The notes: generated by a model not told the origin, from the sequence alone. Counted from the first letter of the stretch, positions 14,249-23,248 are shown. The stretch: 52,721 nucleotides of DNA from CAZCCC01 sp964535715 (GCA_964535715.1 CAZHUO010000006.1:1-52721), one strand, 5' to 3'. Made by a program: numbers and translations.

Positions 14249-15202
14249 TTACTTAACGGTGATATCTTCAGTTTGATAGACAATCAGAATCGATCCAAGC
14301 GGAGTTTTTAGAAGCCGGCCGGAAACTTCAATTTCCAAGTTGTGCCTTAGACGCGGCGGCCGTTTGTCTAAAATCAGGATTTTCAGATTATCGATCGCAA
14401 AAAAGTGGCCTAAAAATACTATTGGACGGCGGGTGACTTTGCCTTGGATTATTATTTTTTGGCCGTCAGCAATATTTGGTATTTCTTCAGCCGAAATTTC
14501 CAAAGCTTCATTGAGGTCAAGAATTTCCGGACATTCTGGTATGGCAGGACATTGCGGACATTCAGGGATTACCGGGCACTCCGGAACTTGGGGATATTCA
14601 GGTGTTTCTGGACATTCTGGCGCTACAGGACATTCTGGAGCCTGTGGACATTCAGGGATTGCCGGGCACTCCGGTGCCGGTGGATCTTCTGTTGTTGGTT
14701 CTTCGGCCGTACTGTTTTTAGCTTTTGGCGTGCCTCCAACTGTCAGGCTTGTCAGCCAACTTGTAAGCGATGCTCTTTCTAAAGTTTGCTTGGTTATGTT
14801 GTCGCCGCCGGGCCAGCCGGAAATAAATGAAGCTTCGTCTATCAGATTTCCGGAACTTTCAAACAGCTGCAAATTTTCGCCGGTATTGCCAAGCGAGCCG
14901 GAAAATATATTGTCTGCTGAAATTCCGGGAACCGTTTCATCGCCGCTTCGTTCAAGCAGGAAGTAGCTTTTAGATTCAATTGTTCCACTTAAATTAATTA
15001 CCGGTGTGCCATCAGTGGCATTTAGTTGCCAGCCATCTAAATTAACGGCGATGTCAGAGTTATTGAAAAGCTCAAGCCATTCATAATTGGCTGAAACCGT
15101 CGTGCCCATCCAGGCAATTTCATTGATCAAGACTTGTGCTGATGCACCGCTGGGAATTGTTAAAGCCAGGCCGATTAAGCCTGTAAAGATAAATTTTGCC
15201 AT
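14249..15202 (-). CDS. secreted lamin-tail-domain (LTD) protein with a Pro/Cys repeat
   Basis: A 317-aa exported protein. Signal peptide at about 1-22 (cleavage after SGASA). Lamin tail domain at about 23-140: VLINEIAWMGT, YEWLELFNNSD, LDGWQLN, FLLERSGDE. A linker near 165-225 contains about nine P-E-C-P-type units, giving a dense row of Cys residues. The C-terminal domain (about 228-317; GQKIIIQGKVTRRP...FAIDN...LEIEVSGRLL) resembles an OB-fold. LTDs occur on secreted or surface proteins and some nucleases in Patescibacteria-like genomes. The Cys row could cross-link or bind metal. A TTGACA-N17-TAAAAT promoter drives it, with a dispersed repeat in the leader. Confidence 0.82.
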   Translation of the reverse strand: MAKFIFTGLIGLALTIPSGASAQVLINEIAWMGTTVSANYEWLELFNNSDIAVNLDGWQLNATDGTPVINLSGTIESKSYFLLERSGDETVPGISADNIFSGSLGNTGENLQLFESSGNLIDEASFISGWPGGDNITKQTLERASLTSWLTSLTVGGTPKAKNSTAEEPTTEDPPAPECPAIPECPQAPECPVAPECPETPEYPQVPECPVIPECPQCPAIPECPEILDLNEALEISAEEIPNIADGQKIIIQGKVTRRPIVFLGHFFAIDNLKILILDKRPPRLRHNLEIEVSGRLLKTPLGSILIVYQTEDITVK

Positions 15203-15227
15203 AAAAAATACGCGTTATGAATTAACG

Positions 15228-15285
15228 CGCTATGTTGATTCATCCGCCGAAGCTCAAAGCGAAGCGATGAGTACAGGTGGATTGA
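15228..15285. repeat. 58-bp dispersed repeat, copy 2 (inverted)
   Basis: Reverse complement of 10803-10860 with a single internal mismatch. It lies within the predicted 5' leader of the LTD gene. Confidence 0.75.
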
Positions 15286-15303
15286 TTTTACGACCTTTTT
15301 TAT

Positions 15304-15332
15304 ATTTTATATTTGTAATTGATTTTTGTCAA
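15304..15332 (-). promoter_or_regulatory. promoter of the LTD gene
   Basis: On the minus strand TTGACA, a 17-bp spacer, and TAAAAT. The leader of about 95 nt contains the 58-bp repeat. Confidence 0.65.
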
Positions 15333-15350
15333 TACAATTAGATTTGAGAT

Positions 15351-15393
15351 AAAAAAATCCCCGCCGTGAATAATTCTTAAGCGGAGATTTTTT
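15351..15393. terminator. terminator of the small-lipoprotein operon
   Basis: On the minus strand ATCTCCGC and GCGGGGAT form a stem with T runs after it. It follows the stop of the gene at 15405. Confidence 0.7.
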
Positions 15394-15404
15394 TAAAGTT
15401 TATT

Positions 15405-15671
15405 TTACAATCCTAATTCTTCATCAGATAATCCGTCATCGTCAAGGTCGTCGTTGTTGACTGAATTTATTTCATCATCCATGCCATTAATTTCTGAATC
15501 AATATCAATGTCAGCTTCCTTATCATTTAGGTTAGTATTCTCTAATGATGGTTCTTCCTGATTTACATTTATCTCTTCAGCCTGTTTTTGCTGGTTTTGG
15601 CAGCCGGCCAAAAATAATGTTGAGACGGCCAATATTGCAAAGACGGCAATAATTAAGTTGATTTTTTTCAT
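15405..15671 (-). CDS. small acidic lipoprotein
   Basis: An 88-aa protein with a lipoprotein signal peptide (lipobox LAGC, Cys at about 24). The mature part is strongly acidic and rich in Asp, Asn and Glu. The end DDDGLSDEEL resembles the calcium-binding loops of thrombospondin type 3 or EF-hand-like repeats. It is expected to be membrane-anchored on the outer face. It lies 20 bases after the secreted protein at 15692 and probably shares its transcript. Calcium binding is a guess from composition. Confidence 0.7.
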   Translation of the reverse strand: MKKINLIIAVFAILAVSTLFLAGCQNQQKQAEEINVNQEEPSLENTNLNDKEADIDIDSEINGMDDEINSVNNDDLDDDGLSDEELGL

Positions 15672-15691
15672 AGTATTAAATCTAAATTTAA

Positions 15692-16270
15692 TTAATCGTC
15701 ATTTTCTGAATCCGTGCTGGTGCTGGAATTTGTATTTGTGTTTACATTTTGTTTTCTCAGGGCTTTTAAATCCGGTTTGATTGTTTCTTGGTAGAAAGAC
15801 CTTATTTCTTCGCTGTCATCCTGGACGGCTTTTAATAAATCTTTGGCGCTTTTTAACTCATTTTTAAATTCGCCTTCTGATTTGCCGCAAGCATAAGCTT
15901 TGGTGCCGTTAAGCCTGGTGATGTAAACTAAATAATCAGTTGAAAATTTTGCTATCTTGGTTTTTAAGGTCACTAAATCCGTTTTTAGCTGGGTTGTGTC
16001 ATAGCCTTTATCTTCGAGCCGGGTAATTAATTTTTCCAGCCTATTTGCCAGATTACTATATGAATTAAGATGCCTGGCTTTGCCGTCTTCATAACGGCCA
16101 ATTTGAACTTGAATTTTATTTTCAATTTGTGTGCAGCGTTTTTCCAGTTTTTCTTGAGCTTTTACTTTCCCCGGCGGAGTAGTTGTGGCGGTAGTTGTGG
16201 CAAATGTCAAAGAAGCCGAAAACAAAAAGGCAAAGGCAAGTGTTAGTAAAATTGTTGTTTTTTTGATCAT
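15692..16270 (-). CDS. secreted helical protein with signal peptide
   Basis: A 192-aa exported protein of unknown function. Signal peptide at about 1-24 (cleavage near TFA), then a Thr-rich stretch, a long helical region with heptads (LANRLEKLITRLEDKGYDTTQLKTDLVTLKTKI) and a disordered Asn/Thr/Ser/Asp tail. Two Cys residues (in KRCTQ and YACGK) could form a disulfide. Its promoter TTGACA-N17-TATACT is near consensus, suggesting high expression, and the small lipoprotein follows on the same transcript. Confidence 0.72.
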   Translation of the reverse strand: MIKKTTILLTLAFAFLFSASLTFATTTATTTPPGKVKAQEKLEKRCTQIENKIQVQIGRYEDGKARHLNSYSNLANRLEKLITRLEDKGYDTTQLKTDLVTLKTKIAKFSTDYLVYITRLNGTKAYACGKSEGEFKNELKSAKDLLKAVQDDSEEIRSFYQETIKPDLKALRKQNVNTNTNSSTSTDSENDD

Positions 16271-16304
16271 ATTTTTTTAATTAATAATAAGCAAATTTAT
16301 TATC

Positions 16305-16333
16305 AGTATAATTCTGTGGCCACTTTTTGTCAA
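16305..16333 (-). promoter_or_regulatory. near-consensus promoter of the secreted-protein operon
   Basis: On the minus strand TTGACA (16328-16333), a 17-bp spacer, and TATACT (16305-16310). Confidence 0.7.
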
Positions 16334-16419
16334 TATAATCTATTTTGAAAAAAAATAAACAAATAGCCAGTAAAAATAATTTAGGCGGCAAATATAAAAG
16401 CTAAAATTAAATTATTCTT

Positions 16420-17811
16420 TTATTCTTTTATTCTTTTAATCGTCTTTTTTAGTTTAACTAAAAAATTGTTTTTTATCGGAATAATGTCATAAAAAAATGT
16501 ACCCTCCAGATTTTTAATTTCTTTTAAGTAGTTTAAAGGATTTTTTTCCAACGAGTGCTTGATTAAACGCACTTCTTTGATTGGCGGCAAAAAGATTAAA
16601 GCCATAATCAGTCTAGTGGCGCTGGAAACAATAAAGATAAAAAGAATGCTGTTAATGAAACTGAAGTGAATATATTGGGCTAAAAGCCCGCCAAGCAATG
16701 CTCCTAGAAAAAGGCCGAAGCCGTTTAAGAGATTGTAATAGGCGACAATCAAAGCGCGTCTTTTAGGATTTATCGAATCATAGATAAAATTTGAAGCCGC
16801 CAGCTCAAAAGCCGCCCAGCCTGCTCCGGAAATAAGCTGGGGTACAAATATCAAATAAAGCGGATTTGTAGAAAATAGCCAAAGGAAGGGCAGGGGAATT
16901 ATTAAAAATGTGCCTATCCTTAAAAGTTCGCGATTTCCATATTTGTCGGCAAAATGGCCCCAAAGGGGATAAAAGAGAAAAGAGAAAAACCGCCAAGAAA
17001 TAATAACCAGTATGAATTTCAGAGGGGAAAACTGCAGATCCCGCCATAAGTAAACGGCAAAAAATGGTCCGGCAATATTGGTTGAGAAATTTATGGTGGC
17101 TACAAACAGGGCGAACTTGTTGAAATTGTAGTTTTTAATGCCGATAATAAATTTCCAAAAAGAAAAATAATAATCCGGCCCCAATTCCAAATTTTCTACA
17201 TAGTGGAATTTAAGATAGAAGGCGGAAAGATAGCGGGCTAAAGCGGCAATAATAAAAATAATAACAAAACCCAAAATTATTTCTTTGCTTCTAAAATATT
17301 GAAGTATTACGGCGGCAACAATTGTTGCGCTTAGCCAGAATAAAATAGCCAAACGGTTTCGTGAAGAGAAATATTTGCCACGAACGTTTTCTGGTACGGC
17401 GTCACCAATCATCGAAAACCAGGCAGGACTGGCTATTGAGCCTAAAAGCATGTAAAGCAAATAAGAAATAATCAACAAAGGCAGGAGGGTTAAAGTTTTT
17501 TGGCTTTGTATAAACCAAAGCCCAAGACCAGCCAGTATTAGGCAGGCGCTGGACTGTAGAATTACCGCCCAAAAAATTATTTTTTTCCGGTGGTGTTTTT
17601 CCATCATCTTGCTTCCAAAAATCTGGCTTAACGGGCCAAATAAATTAGCCAAGCTGTTTAAAAGGCCGGTTTCAAAAGTGGAAGCACCAAGCTCAATGGC
17701 ATACGGGGTGATATTATTGTCGTTGATGCCAAACATAACCGAAGAAACCATCCCTTCTTTTTTGGAAAGTCTTCTGGTTTTGGCAAAAAGTTTTTCTTTG
17801 TCTTCTTTCAT
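16420..17811 (-). CDS. MFS transporter
   Basis: A 463-aa integral membrane protein with about 12 hydrophobic segments in two halves separated by a polar loop, as in the major facilitator superfamily. The segment after TM2 (FGSKMMEKHHRKKIIFW) matches the MFS loop 2-3 basic motif, and WGHFADKYGNRELLRIG is its counterpart in the second half. The substrate is unknown; the first helix (GINDNNITPYAIELGAS) suggests the sugar- or drug-like MFS branches found in Patescibacteria. It is single-gene with no Shine-Dalgarno. Confidence 0.85.
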   Translation of the reverse strand: MKEDKEKLFAKTRRLSKKEGMVSSVMFGINDNNITPYAIELGASTFETGLLNSLANLFGPLSQIFGSKMMEKHHRKKIIFWAVILQSSACLILAGLGLWFIQSQKTLTLLPLLIISYLLYMLLGSIASPAWFSMIGDAVPENVRGKYFSSRNRLAILFWLSATIVAAVILQYFRSKEIILGFVIIFIIAALARYLSAFYLKFHYVENLELGPDYYFSFWKFIIGIKNYNFNKFALFVATINFSTNIAGPFFAVYLWRDLQFSPLKFILVIISWRFFSFLFYPLWGHFADKYGNRELLRIGTFLIIPLPFLWLFSTNPLYLIFVPQLISGAGWAAFELAASNFIYDSINPKRRALIVAYYNLLNGFGLFLGALLGGLLAQYIHFSFINSILFIFIVSSATRLIMALIFLPPIKEVRLIKHSLEKNPLNYLKEIKNLEGTFFYDIIPIKNNFLVKLKKTIKRIKE

Positions 17812-18046
17812 TAAACAAATAAATTATTTTGATTCTTCTATTTTATCAAAAAAACGGCTTTTCGGCGATTTTTTAACAAACCTTATTAGTTAATAGGCAT
17901 TTTGTACACATAATAAATTCTGTTTAAAAAGACTGTCGAAATCATTATAATGACCATATATTACGCACAAAGAGACACTATGAAAATATAGATTTTTATG
18001 TTATGATATTAGAGATTAAGCTTGAAGGGCTTTAAAATTTTTTGCT

Positions 18047-19771
18047 ATGTTTGAAGGTAATTTATCGGGAAAATTAAATAAGATTTTAATGCAATTATTT
18101 TTTGTAGCTGGCATTTTATTAGGTTCGTTATTTTTTTCTTCAGAAGTATCAGCGGCAACGCTTTCAATATCTCCGGCTACCGGCAGTTACACAACACAGA
18201 ATAATTTTACCGTTAGCGTCGAAGTTAATACTAATCAGGCGATTAATGGAGTCGAGGGAGTGATTTCATTTCCGACAAATAAGCTGGAGGTAATTGGTTT
18301 TGATAAAAGCCGTTCAATTATGTCTTTATGGGTTCAAGAACCTTCATTTTCCAACAGCGGCCAGATTGGCATGATTCAATTTTCAGTTGTTAAGCTTAAT
18401 CCCGGCTTTATTGGTTCCAAGGGCAATATATTCGATGTAATTTTTCGCGTTAAAGATACGGGAGTAGCTGATGTCACTTTTTCTTCAGGTTCGATTTTGG
18501 CTAATGACGGAAAAGGAAGCAATTTACTTTCCGCTTTTGGTTCGGCTGTATTCAGCCTGGTAAAAAGCAAGCCGGTTACAACTCCGTTGCCTTCAGTCAC
18601 GACTCCGTCAGTAACATTGCCGACACCGCCGGTGTCTCCGCCTTCGATATCTTCACCAACGCCTTTGCCTTTGCCGCAGCTTAAGTTTTTTTTACAAGAT
18701 TCATCCGGAAATGATATTTTATTTGCCAACAGCGAGGAAGCGCCAAAGTGGAGCAATAGCTCTTATGCTAAAATTACCTGGATTCTACCGGATAATGAAA
18801 CTAAAGTATCAATGATTCTTGATGATAATCCAGATACTGAACCGGATGCAAAATCAGAAACTATTGCAGATTCACAAATTCTTCCTCTTTTGTCCGAGGG
18901 CAAGCATTATTTTCATATTAGGTTTATCAAAGACAACACTGCCGGCCCGGTGCTGCATTTTCCGGTTTTCATAGATTTATATGAACCGAAACAATTTGGA
19001 ATTAATTTTGTTGATGAAGAATCAACAAGTCAGGGAATTCATTCAACTTCCAGCCCAAAACCGCGCCTGGCAATTTTTACCGAAGACATATTGTCCGGAC
19101 TTGATTTCTATGAATATAAGATAAATAATGGCGATTGGGAAAAAGTACAGCTTGAAAATGGAGGTATTTTTGTCCTGCCTAAGCTTGAGCCGAAAGTCCG
19201 ATATAATCTCACCGTCAGGGCATTTGATTTGGCTGGAAATTTTGTTGATTCTTCGGCAACTTTGATTATTGAACCGGTAGTTTCACCGGTAATCACATAT
19301 TATCCCCGCAATGTCCGTTCAACTTCTGGTACACTGGTTGTCGAGGGAGAATCAGCACCTAATGCAAAGATAGAATTAATATTAGAAAAAGACGAGCCGA
19401 TTATTATCTCAACTCAAGCTGATCAAGACGGGAATTGGCGGATTATTTATACTGGAATTTTGCCAGGCGGAATTTATTCTGTTCGTGCCCGCCAGATACT
19501 TGACAATGGCGCTGAAAGCTTATTTACCGAAGCGTTAACTATCCGCATTGATTCAAAATTGGGAAAATTTTTGGAATGGTTTGAAACATCAGCTTGGTAT
19601 ATTGTTTTGCTGGTTTTTATTGTCAGCCAAGCTATAGCATTGTTTTTTTATCGCCGGTCGCTGAAGCATTTTCGCAGCCAGATGGTTCAGCAATCCAACT
19701 TATCCGACAACCATGTTTCTAAAAATCAAGCCGATAAAGAGAAAATTGAAACAACTAAATTGAGTAATTAA
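18047..19771 (+). CDS. cohesin-domain surface protein with Ig-like modules and C-terminal anchor
   Basis: A 574-aa exported protein. Signal peptide at about 15-36 (after VSA). A cohesin-like beta domain (about 37-180) shows FTVSVEVNTNQAINGVEGVISFP and the late VFDVIFRVKDTG-type strand. A Pro/Thr/Ser linker (about 180-215) follows, then beta-rich Ig-like modules, and a single transmembrane helix near 515-535 with a basic cytoplasmic tail. No dockerin partner is in the window, so cellulosome function is not implied; in Patescibacteria such domains are probably adhesive. The VIT-family gene starts 11 bases downstream. Confidence 0.78.
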   Translation: MFEGNLSGKLNKILMQLFFVAGILLGSLFFSSEVSAATLSISPATGSYTTQNNFTVSVEVNTNQAINGVEGVISFPTNKLEVIGFDKSRSIMSLWVQEPSFSNSGQIGMIQFSVVKLNPGFIGSKGNIFDVIFRVKDTGVADVTFSSGSILANDGKGSNLLSAFGSAVFSLVKSKPVTTPLPSVTTPSVTLPTPPVSPPSISSPTPLPLPQLKFFLQDSSGNDILFANSEEAPKWSNSSYAKITWILPDNETKVSMILDDNPDTEPDAKSETIADSQILPLLSEGKHYFHIRFIKDNTAGPVLHFPVFIDLYEPKQFGINFVDEESTSQGIHSTSSPKPRLAIFTEDILSGLDFYEYKINNGDWEKVQLENGGIFVLPKLEPKVRYNLTVRAFDLAGNFVDSSATLIIEPVVSPVITYYPRNVRSTSGTLVVEGESAPNAKIELILEKDEPIIISTQADQDGNWRIIYTGILPGGIYSVRARQILDNGAESLFTEALTIRIDSKLGKFLEWFETSAWYIVLLVFIVSQAIALFFYRRSLKHFRSQMVQQSNLSDNHVSKNQADKEKIETTKLSN

Positions 19772-19782
19772 GAAATAACCAT

Positions 19783-20265
19783 ATGGCATTTATAAAAGAT
19801 TCTTTTAGGACCGGTGTAAGTTTTGGCCTGACCTCTGCAATCATTACCACCCTGGGTTTGATGGTTGGCCTTTATTCTTCAACAAATTCCAAGCTGGTTG
19901 TTTTGGGAGGGATTTTAACAATTGCTATTGCCGATGCATTTTCAGATGCGCTCGGAATCCACATATCAGAAGAATCGGAAAAAATCCACACTCAAAAGGA
20001 AATTTGGCAATCGACAATTTTTACTTTTTTGGCCAAATTTATTTTTGCTTTAACCTTTGTTGTGCCGGTATTATTATTGGAAATTTCAATTGCCGTAGTT
20101 GTAAGCATTGTTTGGGGCATTTTGGCTTTAAGCATATTAAGCTATATTATCGCCAAAACAAAAAATGAAAATCCCAAGTCGGTAATTGCCGAGCATTTAA
20201 TTATTGCCGTTGTTGTTATAATTGTGACAAATTACGTTGGAATTTTAATTAATAGGTTTTTTTGA
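19783..20265 (+). CDS. VIT1/CCC1-family membrane transporter
   Basis: A 160-aa membrane protein with four to five hydrophobic segments. The N terminus FGLTSAIITTLGLMVGLYSS and the following AIADAFSDALGIHISEESE are characteristic of the VIT/CCC1 family, which transports Fe2+ or Mn2+ across membranes. It is shorter than classical members and lacks the long metal-binding loop. It lies 11 bases after the surface-protein gene and ends in TGA-TAA before a shared terminator. Confidence 0.75.
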   Translation: MAFIKDSFRTGVSFGLTSAIITTLGLMVGLYSSTNSKLVVLGGILTIAIADAFSDALGIHISEESEKIHTQKEIWQSTIFTFLAKFIFALTFVVPVLLLEISIAVVVSIVWGILALSILSYIIAKTKNENPKSVIAEHLIIAVVVIIVTNYVGILINRFF

Positions 20266-20278
20266 TAAAATAAATTTT

Positions 20279-20330
20279 AATTAAAAAAGAAGATATTTTT
20301 CTTTATAATTGAATATCTTCTTTTTTAATT
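20279..20330. terminator. bidirectional terminator
   Basis: Perfect 19-bp inverted repeat: 20279-20297 pairs with 20312-20330, with A and T runs at the ends. It separates the convergent VIT and Na+/Ca2+ antiporter genes. Confidence 0.9.
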
Positions 20331-21282
20331 AGCCTCTCTGAACCAAATAAATAATATAGACGGCATATAGGCTTAGAAAAGTTGCTCCCTGCCAGCGATC
20401 AATTTTATGCTTGCTGCCGACAAACATGGCAATAAATAAAATTAGAGTTGTAATCAATCCCACGCCGACATCAATGTTTGTTGTTGGATTAAACGGCAAT
20501 TGCAGCATCGTTGAGGTTAAGCCGAGAATCCAAAAAACATTAAAAATATTACTGCCTACAATATTGCCGATTGCAATGTCGTCATGCCGGTGAATAGTTG
20601 CTATGACTGATGTTGCTAGCTCCGGCAGGGAAGTGCCTATAGCGACAATTGTCAATCCGATCAAGGCTTCTGAAAGCCCGGCTAATTTTGCCAATATTAC
20701 GGCATTGTCTACGAGGAGTTTGCCGCCAAAAAAAAGCAAGGCCAGGCCGCTTAAAGTCATAATTATTGAAAGCGGATATGAATAGCTATTAACTTTTTCC
20801 GGCTCGCCGGAAGTTTTGCTTATTGCATATGTGTAAAACAAAAAAATTGCAAATATACTGATTAAAGAAAATCCGTCGGTTCTGGTTATGGAATTTAAAT
20901 TAGTTTGGTCAAAAAAAACGTCATTTCCCATGGTAAAAACCAAAACCATTGCCAATAAAGCAAAAGGAATTTCCTTCCAAACAGTATTGCTTTTTACCTT
21001 AAGCTGCCTAATACAAGCGCAAATTCCTAAAATTAAAAGAATATTACAAATATTGCTGCCAACAATATTTCCGATTGCAATATCAGATGCTCCTCTTAGA
21101 GCGGAATAAATATTTACAATCAATTCCGGCGCCGAAGTGCCGAAAGCAACGACCGTTAAGCCGATTACGATTGGCGAAATGCCCATTTTTTTTGCCAGAG
21201 ATGCCGAGCCGCGCACTAAGCTTTCCGCCCCTAAAATTAATATTGCCAAGCCTAAAATTAAAAGAAAAATGGCTAAAGTCAT
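20329..21282 (-). CDS. calcium/sodium antiporter (CaCA family, YrbG-like)
   Basis: A 317-aa membrane protein with ten hydrophobic segments and the two alpha repeats of the cation/Ca2+ antiporter superfamily: VAFGTSAPELIVN in the first half and VAIGTSLPELATS in the second, each paired with a GNIVGSNI motif. These carry the acidic residues that coordinate Ca2+ and Na+. It should export Ca2+ in exchange for Na+. A TATAAT-like box lies about 25-30 bases upstream of the ATG. Confidence 0.93.
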   Translation of the reverse strand: MTLAIFLLILGLAILILGAESLVRGSASLAKKMGISPIVIGLTVVAFGTSAPELIVNIYSALRGASDIAIGNIVGSNICNILLILGICACIRQLKVKSNTVWKEIPFALLAMVLVFTMGNDVFFDQTNLNSITRTDGFSLISIFAIFLFYTYAISKTSGEPEKVNSYSYPLSIIMTLSGLALLFFGGKLLVDNAVILAKLAGLSEALIGLTIVAIGTSLPELATSVIATIHRHDDIAIGNIVGSNIFNVFWILGLTSTMLQLPFNPTTNIDVGVGLITTLILFIAMFVGSKHKIDRWQGATFLSLYAVYIIYLVQRG

Positions 21283-21386
21283 AAAAATAAATTATTATTA
21301 AATATTTAATGATTATATTATACCATATTTTGAGAAATAACAACGTTGGGTTTAATTTTTTTGTGGCTTATTAATGTAAATCAAAA

Positions 21387-21431
21387 GGGCTTTGGCGTCA
21401 TGCTTTTTTGAAAAGCAATCAACCAAAGCCC
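21387..21431 (-). terminator. two-tier terminator at the end of the island
   Basis: GGGCTTTGG (21387-21395) pairs with CCAAAGCCC (21423-21431), with an inner GCTTTT/AAAAGC hairpin. On the minus strand TTTTGA follows. It lies 128 bases after the stop of the gene at 21559; I see no gene between them. Confidence 0.65.
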
Positions 21432-21558
21432 GAAGAATTAAGTCAGGTATTAACGGTGTCATCAAGGCAGAATTCTGCCCAATCAATTAGCATCACTTTG
21501 AGGCGGTTTTTCCGACTCGTTTATGTTAATTTGGATGGCAACTCGCTGTTTGCCTGGC

Positions 21559-22452
21559 TTATTGGGCCGAAGGAACGGCCGGGACGCTCAAATCAATTTG
21601 AGCAGGAGCGGGATCAGCAGCAGGTGCTGCAGGGGCAGGGGCGCTTTTGCCTAAATATTTGTCGGCGTACTTTTGGGCTGCACTTACCGGAGCCGCTTTG
21701 GAGCCGTTGTCTGAAGACAGATCCATCGAAAGGACGGCGCCTTGGGCCGGAAGTTTGGCCATGCGCGTGGCTTCGAACTCATCAAGCCGACGACGCATTT
21801 CCGCCAAATAGCGATTTTCATCACTGCCCGATCCGGTCCCTTTCAGGGCATTACAAAGGGCTTGGATTTCTTCGAAACTTTCAGCGGCGGCAAGCGTTAC
21901 TGCCATGCGTTCGATTTCGATTTCCGTGTCATTGATTACCGTCTTTGCATTGTCGAAATTTTCTTCGGCGAATTTTATCGACTCATGAAGCTGGGTTTCT
22001 TGGCTGGTTAAGGCTTCAAGCCAAACTTGGTCCTTGCCGTTTCTGACGGCCAGCGAATCAATGAACGACTGAAGATGGGCGCGGGGATAGACAACACCTT
22101 TCGGAGTCGTCACTTGATCGCCGGATTGTTCGCTTAAGATTTTCAGCCCGTTGCTGATTTGTTCGTCATTGGCAACAACTGAAGCTTGAATGTCAGCTTT
22201 TTTAGCTGAAATACCTTCCAGCTCGCGTTTTGCCATCAGCAGGCGCATGTAGTCGGGAACCAGGGCATCACGCTTTTTTTCAAGGTCTTTGCGAGCCTCT
22301 CCAATCAGCGTTTCCGCCCGGACCTTGTCTCTCCAGAAATTATCGGCGTCGCCGCGAGCCTGTCCCAGCCAGGTTTTTGACCAAGGAAGCACAATTGCTG
22401 CAATCCCTATTATGATTGCAGCGACGATCGTAAGAGTAATCAAACTCTTCAT
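21559..22452 (-). CDS. membrane-anchored coiled-coil protein, 297 aa
   Basis: No family recognised. One N-terminal transmembrane helix (residues 3-23) is followed by a long charged helical region predicted as a coiled coil (about 30-240) and an Ala/Pro-rich disordered tail (APAPAAPAADPAPAQ). PspA- or band-like scaffolds have a similar build, but no motif proves it. The gene is clearly more GC-rich than the core genes nearby. AGGAGATC sits five bases before the ATG. It is the last gene of the minus-strand island and may help a membrane complex assemble. Confidence 0.65.
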   Translation of the reverse strand: MKSLITLTIVAAIIIGIAAIVLPWSKTWLGQARGDADNFWRDKVRAETLIGEARKDLEKKRDALVPDYMRLLMAKRELEGISAKKADIQASVVANDEQISNGLKILSEQSGDQVTTPKGVVYPRAHLQSFIDSLAVRNGKDQVWLEALTSQETQLHESIKFAEENFDNAKTVINDTEIEIERMAVTLAAAESFEEIQALCNALKGTGSGSDENRYLAEMRRRLDEFEATRMAKLPAQGAVLSMDLSSDNGSKAAPVSAAQKYADKYLGKSAPAPAAPAADPAPAQIDLSVPAVPSAQ

Positions 22453-22564
22453 AGCAAGATCTCCTGTTTGTTTTTAACAAATACACACGATTCAACTAAT
22501 TACCAAAAAAGTCACCGCCACCAATTTTTGTCACAGCAAATTCCTTTCTGCTCTTTGCGTTTTT

Positions 22565-23248
22565 TTAAGCGCTAAGCTTAAAATTTTTTATTGATTTAGC
22601 CAGTTCGTCTGCAATGCCGTCTTTGTGTCTTAAGTGCCTTGGATAAAGCGAGACGACACTGATTTGATACCGGCTGAAAAGGGCCAGTTTTGCCTTGGTT
22701 AGTTCGTTGTAGTCGGGATCAGTATCGGCCAGACCCCAGTATTCAACATACCAACCATATTTGGTCAGGTAAAAATCTGGGAAGAAAAGATGTCCTCTCA
22801 GATGTTTGGCAAATTTTTTGGCTAAGTTTTTGCCAAAAAAAGTTAGTATCAGCTGACAGCATAATTTGTCGCCAAAAGATTTAAAGCCGATGAATAACGG
22901 CTTTTCGTATTTAAAATTTATTCCGTTATCGGTAAACCAGTTGGCGATTTTTTTTTCAGATTTGCTTCTGACTCGACATTTTTTTGCCTGGAATTTTTTG
23001 TTGTCAAAGACAAGCCACGTGTCGACCTTATCAAGTTGACGACAAATTTTGAATTTCAGCCAAATCAGCCAGTCTTTGATCGGATTTCCGGTTCTGTACA
23101 GATTTACCCCTCGTGAACCGCCGTTCCAAAATTCCGTTTTCCAGGTACTGACTCTTTCTTTGCTGTGTTGGCATTTCCCTAATATCTTTGGCCAGCAAAT
23201 TTCGTCAAGCTGATTCAGCCAAAGCGATATTTTTCTGAAGATATTCAT
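22565..23248 (-). CDS. PD-(D/E)XK nuclease-like protein
   Basis: A 227-aa protein whose C-terminal half fits the restriction-endonuclease-like fold. A helix with SKSEKKIANWF (E98) precedes FFPDFYL (D158) and WYVEYWG (E169), then Y-x-K and a closing strand (ISVVSLYP). The usual Lys of ExK is replaced by Trp in EYW, a variant seen in Vsr/DUF559-like relatives with PDFYL..EYWG blocks. The first 90 residues are Trp-rich and unrecognised. AGGAGG is 12 bases from the ATG. It has a TTGACA-N16-TAGGAT promoter and sits in the vWA/AAA island. Cleavage activity is not shown. Confidence 0.6.
   Translation of the reverse strand: MNIFRKISLWLNQLDEICWPKILGKCQHSKERVSTWKTEFWNGGSRGVNLYRTGNPIKDWLIWLKFKICRQLDKVDTWLVFDNKKFQAKKCRVRSKSEKKIANWFTDNGINFKYEKPLFIGFKSFGDKLCCQLILTFFGKNLAKKFAKHLRGHLFFPDFYLTKYGWYVEYWGLADTDPDYNELTKAKLALFSRYQISVVSLYPRHLRHKDGIADELAKSIKNFKLSA

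Noticed and set aside
14340..14966. A 208-codon plus-strand frame inside the LTD gene
   Set aside because: It is the mirror of the Pro/Cys repeat (giving HSGxxGHSG), has no ribosome site, and the opposite strand has a signal peptide, known domain and promoter.
21408..21935. A 175-codon plus-strand frame overlapping the 297-aa coiled-coil gene
   Set aside because: The minus-strand gene has an SD, a membrane anchor and consistent coiled-coil composition; the plus-strand product is basic and unstructured and crosses the terminator hairpin.
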